A stretch of 20,204 nucleotides of DNA from JBBDYQ01 sp035553855 (GTDB lineage Bacteria; Actinomycetota; Thermoleophilia; Solirubrobacterales; Thermoleophilaceae). Below the pieces are notes generated by a model, which was not told the origin of the DNA, searched no databases, and was given only the letters and a program-made list of their open reading frames with translations. Made by a program: the position numbers and the translations under genes. Shown one piece after another: positions 1 to 5,818 of this stretch. The stretch covers positions 1 through 20,204 of the forward strand of contig DATMJO010000060.1 in NCBI GenBank assembly GCA_035553855.1, in the 5' to 3' direction. Positions within the stretch are counted from its first letter, which is position 1; each line of letters opens with the position of its first letter.

Positions 1-671
1 GTCCCGGTGACGAGCTTCGGGTAGAGCTTGCGGACCAGGAGCTGCTGGCCGATCGTCCAGACGTTCGTGGTGATCCAGTAGACGATGAGACCCGCCTCGA
101 AGTTCACGATGAAGATCACGAAGACGAAGGGGAGCGAGAGCATGATCAGCCGCTGGGTGCGCTCGGCGCTGATCGCCGTGATGAGGCTCGCGCCGAGCTG
201 GGTGACCACGTAGAGGACGATCAGCGTGGCCAGGACCCACGGGTGCCCCGTCACCGGCTCCGCGAGATCGGGGATGAAGAGGAAGCTCTCCTCGCCCTTG
301 ATGTCGTCCTTGAACTCGTCGCTGCGCAGCAGAAGGAAGAGCGAGAAGAAGAACGGGAGCTGCAGCAGGAGCGGCAGGCAGGACCCCAGCGGGTTGACCT
401 TGTTCTCCTGGTAGAAGCGCATGAGCTCCTGGTTCATGCGCTGGCGGTCCTCCTTGTAGCGCTCCTGGATCTTCTTGATCTCAGGCTGGAGGACCTGGAG
501 CGCCTGCATCGACTTCACCTGCTTGAAGGTGAGCGGCAGGATGAAGAGCCGCACCACGACCGTGAGCATGATGATCGAGGCGCCCCACCCGAAGCCGGCG
601 CTGTCGTGCCAGAACTTCAGGATCTCGTGCGCGAGATCGACGAGGGGCTGGAGGGGGTTGGCGGCGATCAC
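1..671 (-). CDS. yidC: Membrane protein insertase YidC (C-terminus cut by window edge)
   Basis: This gene encodes the YidC/Oxa1-type insertase that places proteins into the cytoplasmic membrane, alone or with SecYEG. Reading the minus strand from GTG at 671 gives about 223 residues before the edge. They include an early hydrophobic helix (SIIMLTVVVRLFILPLTFKQ) followed by a basic amphipathic stretch (QPEIKKIQERYKEDRQRMNQ), the cytoplasmic hairpin typical of the family. Next comes NPLGSCLPLLLQLPFFFSLF, the conserved second core segment, then two further hydrophobic segments ending in YWITTNVWTIGQQLLVRKL, also a family signature. There is no large periplasmic domain, as in Gram-positive YidC. 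The start was chosen because GTG overlaps the yidD stop as GTGA (671-668), implying translational coupling. The C-terminal tail lies outside the window. Confidence 0.95.
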   Translation of the reverse strand, partial: MIAANPLQPLVDLAHEILKFWHDSAGFGWGASIIMLTVVVRLFILPLTFKQVKSMQALQVLQPEIKKIQERYKEDRQRMNQELMRFYQENKVNPLGSCLPLLLQLPFFFSLFLLLRSDEFKDDIKGEESFLFIPDLAEPVTGHPWVLATLIVLYVVTQLGASLITAISAERTQRLIMLSLPFVFVIFIVNFEAGLIVYWITTNVWTIGQQLLVRKLYPKLVTG

Positions 672-922
672 GGGCTTGTCTCGCGGGTCCTGAAGAGCTT
701 CTGGTCAGCCACCGGATCGACTCCGCCGTGGCTCCACGGGTTGCAGCGCAGGATCCTCCAGGCCGCGAGCACGAACCCGCGCATCACGCCATGCTCGCGG
801 ATCGCCTGCGCCGCGTATTCCGAGCAACTCGGATGGTACTTGCAGCGCGCGCCCACCAACGGTGACAGCGCGCGCTGGTACGCGCGTAGCGGGGCGAGCA
901 CGAGGCGCCGGGCGAGCATCAT
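668..922 (-). CDS. yidD: Membrane protein insertion efficiency factor YidD
   Basis: This is a small (84 aa) YidD family protein, which associates with the inner membrane and helps YidC-dependent insertion. The sequence shows the family core: RAYQRALSPLVGARCKYHPS, then CSEYAAQAIREHG, and finally RILRCNPWSHGGVDPV, with the conserved cysteines in the CxxxPSCSEY and RCNPW contexts. The start is ATG at 922, which overlaps the rnpA stop as ATGA (922-919); a second ATG follows immediately at 919. The 3' end overlaps the yidC start by 4 bp. Length is normal for the family. It lies between rnpA and yidC as in most bacteria. Confidence 0.95.
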   Translation of the reverse strand: MMLARRLVLAPLRAYQRALSPLVGARCKYHPSCSEYAAQAIREHGVMRGFVLAAWRILRCNPWSHGGVDPVADQKLFRTRETSP

Positions 923-1338
923 GAGCCCGCGTCCTGCGCGAGTCCCGCCTGCGCCAGCAGGTCCCTCAGCGCCGTGGACACCGCGGGACCGCCCTCGGCC
1001 TCCGCGAGGGCGGCCGCCTCGGGCCGGGCGACGATCACGAAGTCGTGGCCGCCGGGAAGATCGCCGGCGTGCTCCCAGAACGCCTCGCGGAGCAGGCGCT
1101 TCATGCGGTTGCGCTCGACCGCTCCGCCGACGCGCCTGCCCACCGAGACGCCCAGCCGCGGGTCGTCGCCCGCCGCGCCGCGCGGGAACGCGTAGACGAC
1201 GAGGTGCCTGCTGGCGTGCGAGCGACCCTCGCGGTAGACGCGGTCGAACTCCGCCGAGCGCGAGAGGCGGCGGCGCTTGCCGCTCCGACCTCCGCCCGGC
1301 TCCCGGGGCCCGAGGTCGCCTCCCCGGCGGACCGTCAT
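919..1338 (-). CDS. rnpA: Ribonuclease P protein component RnpA
   Basis: This is the protein subunit of RNase P, which helps the catalytic RNA mature the 5' ends of tRNAs. It has 139 aa. The core begins at residue 24 with RRLSRSAEFDRVYREGRSHA, continues with RLGVSVGRRVGGAVERNRMK (the basic RNR motif that contacts RNA) and then RLLREAFWEH and HDFVIVARP. About 23 residues precede the usual family start (MTVRRGGDLGPREP...), a basic, glycine-rich extension. No other ATG, GTG or TTG lies nearer the core, so ATG at 1338 is the only downstream choice. It begins 2 bp after the rpmH stop and ends overlapping yidD. No clear Shine-Dalgarno sequence is visible, so coupling to rpmH is likely. The frame is also open upstream through rpmH (see findings). 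Confidence 0.94.
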   Translation of the reverse strand: MTVRRGGDLGPREPGGGRSGKRRRLSRSAEFDRVYREGRSHASRHLVVYAFPRGAAGDDPRLGVSVGRRVGGAVERNRMKRLLREAFWEHAGDLPGGHDFVIVARPEAAALAEAEGGPAVSTALRDLLAQAGLAQDAGS

Positions 1339-1340
1339 GC

Positions 1341-1475
1341 TCAGGGGGTGAGGCGCTTGCGGCCGCGACGGCGCTTGCGCTGAAGCATGATCCGGCCCGC
1401 ACGCGTGCTCATGCGGTTGCGGAAGCCGTGGCTGCGTGCGCGCTTGCGCTTCTTGGGTTGGTAGGTGCGCTTCAT
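1341..1475 (-). CDS. rpmH: 50S ribosomal protein L34 (bL34)
   Basis: This encodes ribosomal protein bL34, a very basic 44-residue protein of the large subunit. The translation begins MKRTYQPKKRKRARSHGFRN and ends RRRGRKRLTP, with the universal L34 pattern of MKRTYQP start, HGFRxRM, TRAGR and GRKRLTP end. The start is ATG at 1475 and the stop TGA at 1341. It is the first gene of the leftward cluster and diverges from dnaA, as in most bacteria. Confidence 0.97.
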   Translation of the reverse strand: MKRTYQPKKRKRARSHGFRNRMSTRAGRIMLQRKRRRGRKRLTP

Positions 1476-1699
1476 GTGTTAGCCGGCGCTCCGGGGACCG
1501 ACCGGGTGGCGCAGTATAGGGGCGTGTCGCGGCCCGAGAAGATTTTCCGCGATTTGCGAACAGGGCGCTCCGGGCGGTGCGGCCCGGGGTCGGCCCGGAT
1601 GTAGACTCCGCGAGACCCGGCCGGTGACTGTGGGCGGCCGGGGTCGGAACTCCTCGAAGCGACGGACCGGAACGCCCCGGAGGGGGCGCGCGACCACCT
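1476..1699. other. Divergent rpmH-dnaA spacer with GC-rich iterated motifs
   Basis: This is a 224-bp non-coding region between two diverging gene clusters. It holds CGGCCCGG twice in direct repeat with an 11-bp period (1580-1587 and 1591-1598), related CCGGCCGG at 1617-1624 and CGGCCGGG at 1635-1642. A longer near-repeat, CGGCC(C)GGGGTCGG, occurs at 1580-1593 and 1635-1647. CCGGGC (1570-1575) can pair with GCCCGG at 1582-1587 or 1593-1598. A weak -10-like TAGACT lies at 1602-1607 reading toward dnaA. No TTATCCACA or TTGTCCACA-type DnaA box was found by eye. The location is where an origin or dnaA operator would be expected, but function is inference. Confidence 0.35.
1513..1541 (-). promoter_or_regulatory. 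Candidate rpmH promoter (-10 TATACT)
   Basis: On the minus strand a TATACT hexamer (1518-1513) lies 37 bp upstream of the rpmH ATG. The region about 17 bp further upstream (around 1541-1536, CTTCTC) is only a weak -35, but it is followed upstream by the most A/T-rich stretch of this spacer (about 1540-1560), which could act as an UP-like element. Leader length and position fit a ribosomal-protein promoter. The assignment rests on the -10 match only. Confidence 0.45.
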
Positions 1700-3028
1700 G
1701 TGCGACAAGACCTCGACGCCACCTGGAACGCCATCTCGAACCGCCTCCGCGGCGAGTTGACCGAGTTCGCGTTCCACATCTGGCTCGAGCCGCTCGCACC
1801 CGCCGGGCTGCGGGCCGGGACGCTGTACCTCCGCGCGCCGGCCCATTCCCAAGGCTGGCTCCGTGAGCGCTGGGTGCCGCGCCTGCGCTCCGTGGCGGCG
1901 ACCGTCGACCCGGCTATAGCTGACGTCGAGATCGTCGGCGCGGACTGGGCGCCCGATGCCGGCCCGGTCCCTGCGTCCGGGCAGGCGGCGCCCCGGCTCA
2001 ATCCGAAGTTCACCTTCGAGCAGTTCGTCATCGGGGAGTCGAACCGCTTCGCCCACGCCGCTGCCCTGGCCGTGGCCGAGCAGCCCGGTCAGGCCTACAA
2101 CCCCTTGTTCATCCACGGTCCCCCTGGCCTCGGAAAGACCCACCTCCTCCATGCCATCGGCGACTTCGTCGAGCGCTTCGGCGGAGGCCTGCGGGTGCGC
2201 TACGCCACGGCCGAGACCTTCATGAACGAGTTCGTGGCCACCATGCGCGGGGGCGGCGACTCACAGGCGTTCAAGGCGGCGTTCCGCGGCGTTGACGTCC
2301 TGCTCGTCGACGACGTGCAGTTTCTCGCGTCCAAGGACCGCACGAAGGAGGAGTTCTTCCACACCTTCAACGCGCTGCGTGAGCGCGGCGCCCAGGTGGT
2401 CCTCTCGAGCGACCGCGCACCCACGGACCTCGAGGGCCTCGAGGACCGCCTCCGGGAGCGCTTCGCCTCCGGCCTGGTCGTCGGGATCGGCTCTCCGGAT
2501 GCCGAGGTACGCCTCGCGATTCTCCGCCAGCGCGCGCGCCACGACGGTCTCGAGGGCGTCGCGGACGAGGCGCTGCGGGCCATCGCGGACGTCGCAGCGG
2601 GAAGCGTGCGCGCGCTCGAGGCCGCGCTCATCCGCACGGTCGCCTCGGCATCGATCGACGGTCTCGACCTCTCCGCCGACGTCGTGCGCGGCATCCTCGG
2701 CAGACTCGCGCCGCCCGCCCAGCGCAAGCCCACCGTCCGCGAGATCCAGGAGTGCACCGCCGAGGCGTTCGGCCTGACGCGCGAGCAGCTCCTCGAGCGC
2801 AACCGCCGGCCTGAGGTCGCGTTTGCGCGCAAGCTCGCGATGTACCTGGCGCGCGAGCTGACCGACGAGTCGCTACCGACCGTCGGCGAGCTCTTCGGCG
2901 GACGCAACCACACGACCGTCCTCCATGCGCACAGGGGTATCCACGAGGCGCTGCCGAGCGATCCCTCCACGGCCGGCGCCGTCGAGCGTGTGCGTAACCT
3001 CCTCGCCGCTGGCGACCGGACTGCCTGA
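1700..3028 (+). CDS. dnaA: Chromosomal replication initiator protein DnaA
   Basis: DnaA is the AAA+ initiator that binds and melts the origin. The protein is 442 aa. Domain I covers about residues 1-75 and domain II is a short linker (about 76-100). Domain III has Walker A GPPGLGKTH (140-148), Walker B LLVDDVQF (201-208), a Box VII-type arginine in RLRERFASGL (Arg254) and sensor II SVRALEAAL (Arg304). Domain IV has the helix-turn-helix and signature FGGRNHTTVLHAHRGI (about 399-414). Compared with E. coli, domain IV differs at base-reading positions: Asn403 replaces Asp433, Lys378 replaces Gln408, and the SRSVARPRQ motif is replaced by RPEVAFARK. The start is GTG at 1700, with GGAGGGGG at 1679-1686 as a somewhat distant ribosome-binding site. 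dnaN follows after 63 bp. Confidence 0.97.
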   Translation: MRQDLDATWNAISNRLRGELTEFAFHIWLEPLAPAGLRAGTLYLRAPAHSQGWLRERWVPRLRSVAATVDPAIADVEIVGADWAPDAGPVPASGQAAPRLNPKFTFEQFVIGESNRFAHAAALAVAEQPGQAYNPLFIHGPPGLGKTHLLHAIGDFVERFGGGLRVRYATAETFMNEFVATMRGGGDSQAFKAAFRGVDVLLVDDVQFLASKDRTKEEFFHTFNALRERGAQVVLSSDRAPTDLEGLEDRLRERFASGLVVGIGSPDAEVRLAILRQRARHDGLEGVADEALRAIADVAAGSVRALEAALIRTVASASIDGLDLSADVVRGILGRLAPPAQRKPTVREIQECTAEAFGLTREQLLERNRRPEVAFARKLAMYLARELTDESLPTVGELFGGRNHTTVLHAHRGIHEALPSDPSTAGAVERVRNLLAAGDRTA

Positions 3029-3075
3029 CACAATGCGCGACTTCGTGCGCTCCGAACATCCGCACAGCCCTACTA

Positions 3076-3089
3076 GTTCAAGCTTGAAC
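3076..3089. promoter_or_regulatory. Perfect 14-bp palindrome immediately upstream of dnaN
   Basis: GTTCAAGCTTGAAC (3076-3089) is a perfect inverted repeat ending 2 bp before the dnaN ATG, exactly where a Shine-Dalgarno sequence would normally be. No purine-rich ribosome-binding site is visible in the 63-bp dnaA-dnaN gap. A dyad of this length in an otherwise GC-rich region suggests a protein-binding operator or an RNA structure controlling dnaN. The function is unknown. Confidence 0.4.
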
Positions 3090-3091
3090 CA

Positions 3092-4201
3092 ATGAAGATC
3101 TCACTTGACCGCGAACAGCTGACCGCGCAGCTCGGCGTCGCCGTGCGAGGCGTCGCGACGCGCAGCGCGATCCAGACGCTCTCCGGAGTCCGGCTCGTGG
3201 CCGAGGGCGAGCGCGTCGAGCTCCAGGCGACCGACATGGAGGTGGGCGTGCGCATCGGCGTCGGAGCCTCCGTCGAGCGCGCCGGCTCAGCCGTGATTCC
3301 CGGTCGCCTGCTGCTCGACATCGTCCGCGGGCTCCCGCAGTCGTCGCTGACGATCGAGCACCGCGGCACGGAGCAGGACGTCGAGGTCGTCTCCGGCGGC
3401 GCCCGCTACCACGTCCGCACGCTTCCCGAGGACGACTTCCCGCGCCTTCCCGAGCCCTCGGGCGAGCCCACTCTCGAGGTTCCCGCCGACGCGTTCGTCG
3501 AGACGGTGGGCCGGGTGGCCCGCTCCGCGTCGAGGGACGAGACGCGACCGCACCTCACCGGGGTCCTCGTCACGGCTTCCGGCAACGACCTGCGGATGGT
3601 CGCGACCGACTCGTATCGGCTGAGCGTCAAGGAGACGAAGCTCGAAGAGGCGCTGCCCGCCTCGCTCGAGGTCAACGTGCCGGCCCGCGCGCTCGAGGAG
3701 CTCCGGCGTCTCGCGCCGGGGTCGGGCGCCGAGCGGCTCGCCGTGACCGCCCTGGAGAACCAGGTGATCTTCCAGCTCGGCGACGCGGTGCTGTCCTCGC
3801 GCCTGGTCGAGGGCCGATTCCCGAACTACCAACAGCTGCTCCCCGACGCCTACGAGCACGAGCTGCGCGTGGCGGGTGACGAGATCCGCGAGGTGGTCCG
3901 GCGGATGAGCCTCATGGCACAGAAGAACGCGCCGCTCAAGCTCCGCTTCGCCGAGGGCGAGCTGCAGATCTCGGCACAGACGCCGGACCTGGGCGACGCG
4001 AGCGAGACCCTGCCCGTCCCCTTCACCGGCGAGCCCTTCGAGATCGGCTTCAACCCGGAGTTCCTGCGCGACGGGCTCGACAGCGCGGAATCCGAGGAGC
4101 TGGTCCTGAAGCTGATCAGCCCGCTCCGCCCGGGCCTGATCCAGTCCGGCGACGACGGCGGGTTCCTCTACCTGATCATGCCGATCAGGCTCAACGTCTG
4201 A
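3092..4201 (+). CDS. dnaN: DNA polymerase III beta subunit (sliding clamp)
   Basis: DnaN forms the ring-shaped processivity clamp that tethers DNA polymerase and many repair proteins to DNA. The 369-aa length is normal for three tandem clamp domains. The N-terminus MKISLDREQL, the mid-protein blocks DDFPRLPEP, HLTGVLV, MVATDSYRLSV and LVEGRFPNYQQLLP, and the C-terminal YLIMPIRLNV (the hydrophobic-pocket MP-R-L end) are all family hallmarks. The start is ATG at 3092; no Shine-Dalgarno sequence is visible because a palindrome occupies that position. It follows dnaA and precedes recF by 10 bp, consistent with co-transcription. Confidence 0.97.
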   Translation: MKISLDREQLTAQLGVAVRGVATRSAIQTLSGVRLVAEGERVELQATDMEVGVRIGVGASVERAGSAVIPGRLLLDIVRGLPQSSLTIEHRGTEQDVEVVSGGARYHVRTLPEDDFPRLPEPSGEPTLEVPADAFVETVGRVARSASRDETRPHLTGVLVTASGNDLRMVATDSYRLSVKETKLEEALPASLEVNVPARALEELRRLAPGSGAERLAVTALENQVIFQLGDAVLSSRLVEGRFPNYQQLLPDAYEHELRVAGDEIREVVRRMSLMAQKNAPLKLRFAEGELQISAQTPDLGDASETLPVPFTGEPFEIGFNPEFLRDGLDSAESEELVLKLISPLRPGLIQSGDDGGFLYLIMPIRLNV

Positions 4202-4211
4202 GGGCTCGCGG

Positions 4212-5318
4212 GTGCGCGTCAGCCGCGTCACCGCTCGCTCCTTCCGGAGCTACGAGCGGGCCGAGGCGAGTCTGGGTCCGGGCCTCACGGTCGTGGTGGG
4301 CCCCAACGGCGCGGGCAAGACGAACCTCCTCGAGGCCGTCTACTTCGGCTGCACGGGCCGCTCGTGCCGCACCTCGAACGAGCGGGAGGTCGTGCGCTTC
4401 GGGGAGTCGGTCGCACGCGTCACGGTCGACGTGGAGGACGACGACGCGGGGCACCGCATCGAGGTCGGCTTCGAGCCCGGCGAGCCGAAGCACCTGCGGG
4501 TGGACGGCGCGGCGGTCGCGCGCCTCGACGCCGGCTCCGTCCGTCCGCTCGTCTCCGTGTTCCTTCCCGACCGGCTGGATCTGGTCAAGGGCGCCCCGGG
4601 CGGGCGCAGGTCGCACCTGGACCACCTCGTCGGCGCGCTGTGGCCGGCCCGCGTCGAGACCAGGGCCGCCTACACCCGCGCATTGGCCCAGCGCAACGCG
4701 CTCCTCACCCGCATCCGACGCGGCGGCACCTCGCCGGACCAGCTCGACGCATGGGACGCGGAGCTCGCCCGGCACGGCGCCGAGCTCATGGGCGACCGCG
4801 CTCGCGCGGCCGAACTCGTCGCGCCGCCCTTCGCCGTGACCGCCGGGGAGCTGGGCCTGCCGTCTCCGGCGGCACTGCGCTACCGGCCGCGCTCGCACGC
4901 CTCGGACGCCGAGGGCCTCCGTGCGGAGCTCGCGGAGCGCCGGGGGTCCGACCTCGAGCGGGGGTTCACGGCGCACGGTCCGCATCGGGACGACCTCGAG
5001 CTGACCCACGACTCGCGCCCGCTCCGCGCCTACGGCTCCCAGGGCCAGCAGCGCCTCGCCCTGCTGGCGCTGCTGTTCGCCGAGCGGCAGGTGCTCCTGG
5101 CCGAGCGGGGGACCGCTCCGCTCATGCTGCTGGACGACGTCATGTCGGAGCTCGACGCGGCGCGACGCCGGCGTCTCGTCGACCTGGTCCTCGGCGCGGG
5201 GCAGGCTGTGATCACCGCGACCGACGCGGACCACGTCCCCGGCTCGCGAGACCCGGAGACCCGCCTCCTCGAGGTGGCCGCCGGCGAGATCCGGTCCGCG
5301 GGCGGGGTGCCGGCGTGA
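4212..5318 (+). CDS. recF: DNA replication and repair protein RecF
   Basis: RecF is an SMC-like ATPase that loads RecA at single-strand gaps as part of the RecFOR pathway. The protein is 368 aa. Walker A is GPNGAGKTN (30-38), after the typical N-terminal SFRSYERAEASLGPGLTVVV. The C-terminal half carries the ABC signature YGSQGQQRLALLAL and Walker B MLLDDVMSELDAARRRRL, followed by the D-loop and switch region ITATDADHVP. The start is GTG at 4212, with TGAGGG at 4199-4204 (overlapping the dnaN stop) as ribosome-binding site. The stop overlaps the GTG of the next gene (5315-5318, GTGA). Confidence 0.96.
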   Translation: MRVSRVTARSFRSYERAEASLGPGLTVVVGPNGAGKTNLLEAVYFGCTGRSCRTSNEREVVRFGESVARVTVDVEDDDAGHRIEVGFEPGEPKHLRVDGAAVARLDAGSVRPLVSVFLPDRLDLVKGAPGGRRSHLDHLVGALWPARVETRAAYTRALAQRNALLTRIRRGGTSPDQLDAWDAELARHGAELMGDRARAAELVAPPFAVTAGELGLPSPAALRYRPRSHASDAEGLRAELAERRGSDLERGFTAHGPHRDDLELTHDSRPLRAYGSQGQQRLALLALLFAERQVLLAERGTAPLMLLDDVMSELDAARRRRLVDLVLGAGQAVITATDADHVPGSRDPETRLLEVAAGEIRSAGGVPA

Positions 5319-5626
5319 GGCGCCCGGGGCCGCGGCCGCTGTCCGCCGCGCTCGCGCAGACGCTTGCGGCGGCCGAGCCTCAGACCACGCTCGCGGCGGT
5401 GCAGCGCGCGTGGCCCGGCGTGGTCGGGGAGCGCATCGCGGCCGAGGCGAGGCCCGCCGCGGAGAGGGGCGGGACCGTCACCGTCGAGTGCCGCTCGGCG
5501 GTGTGGGCCCAGGAGCTCGAGCTCATGTCGGAGGACCTGTTGGGGCGCCTCGCGGACGCGCTCGCGGGCCCTCCCGCGCCCTCCCGGCTGCGGTTCGTGG
5601 TGGGCGGTCGGGCCGCGTCGTCGTAA
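5315..5626 (+). CDS. DUF721 / DciA-like protein
   Basis: This gene encodes a small (103 aa) DUF721 protein. DciA, the founding functional member, interacts with the replicative helicase DnaB and is thought to help load it; the mycobacterial counterpart occupies the same place between recF and gyrB. Visible family features are the N-terminal LSAALAQTLAAAE helix, the AWPGVVGERIAAEARP segment, and the VECRSAVWAQELELMSEDLL block with conserved W-A-QEL, ending in a short beta region (RLRFVVGG). The start is GTG at 5315, overlapping the recF stop as GTGA. It lacks the long N-terminal extension of mycobacterial homologs. The helicase-loader role is inferred from family and position. Confidence 0.88.
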   Translation: MRRPGPRPLSAALAQTLAAAEPQTTLAAVQRAWPGVVGERIAAEARPAAERGGTVTVECRSAVWAQELELMSEDLLGRLADALAGPPAPSRLRFVVGGRAASS

Positions 5627-5730
5627 CAGTGGTGAACCGGGCTCCTCGCGCGATGCCGAAACATGGCGATTTGCAGGCATTTCGTGACACCCGTGAGCGT
5701 CCGCCCGCGGGGCTAGTCTGCTACCCTTCA

Positions 5731-5789
5731 GGGGCGATCTTTTCGCACCGCCCCGGCCCCGCCAGCAAGGCGTGGACGCCGGGGTTTTT
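5731..5789 (+). promoter_or_regulatory. Candidate attenuator in the gyrB leader (antiterminator/terminator pair)
   Basis: GGGGCG (5731-5736) can pair with CGCCCC (5749-5754) around a 12-nt loop. The same bases 5751-5754 are needed for the 5' arm of the downstream terminator stem CCCCGGC/GCCGGGG. The two structures are therefore mutually exclusive, which is the architecture of a transcription attenuator. The gyrB start codon lies at 5819, only 29 bp after the U tract, so any gyrB promoter probably lies upstream of the hairpin. Possible -10 elements TAGTCT (5714-5719) and TACCCT (5722-5727) are weak. Confidence 0.4.
5751..5789 (+). terminator. Intrinsic terminator-like hairpin before gyrB
   Basis: CCCCGGC (5751-5757) pairs perfectly with GCCGGGG (5778-5784), an inner CGCC/GGCG stem (5760-5763 with 5769-5772) closes the loop, and TTTTT follows at 5785-5789. 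This matches a rho-independent terminator. It could end the dnaA-dnaN-recF-DUF721 transcript or act as the regulated terminator of the gyrB leader. Confidence 0.6.
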
Positions 5790-5818
5790 GCAGGCGCCGA
5801 ACGAACGAACGGAACCCC

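Noticed and set aside
2355..2945. Partial DnaA-box matches within dnaA (TCTTCCACA at 2355-2363, GTATCCACG at 2937-2945)
   Set aside because: Each has two mismatches, they are scattered, and they lie in codons for conserved residues. They are not clustered as in an origin.
3076..3089. LexA/SOS box at dnaN
   Set aside because: The half-sites are arranged GTTC-N6-GAAC, whereas the actinobacterial SOS box is GAAC-N4-GTTC. The palindrome is kept as an unassigned operator.
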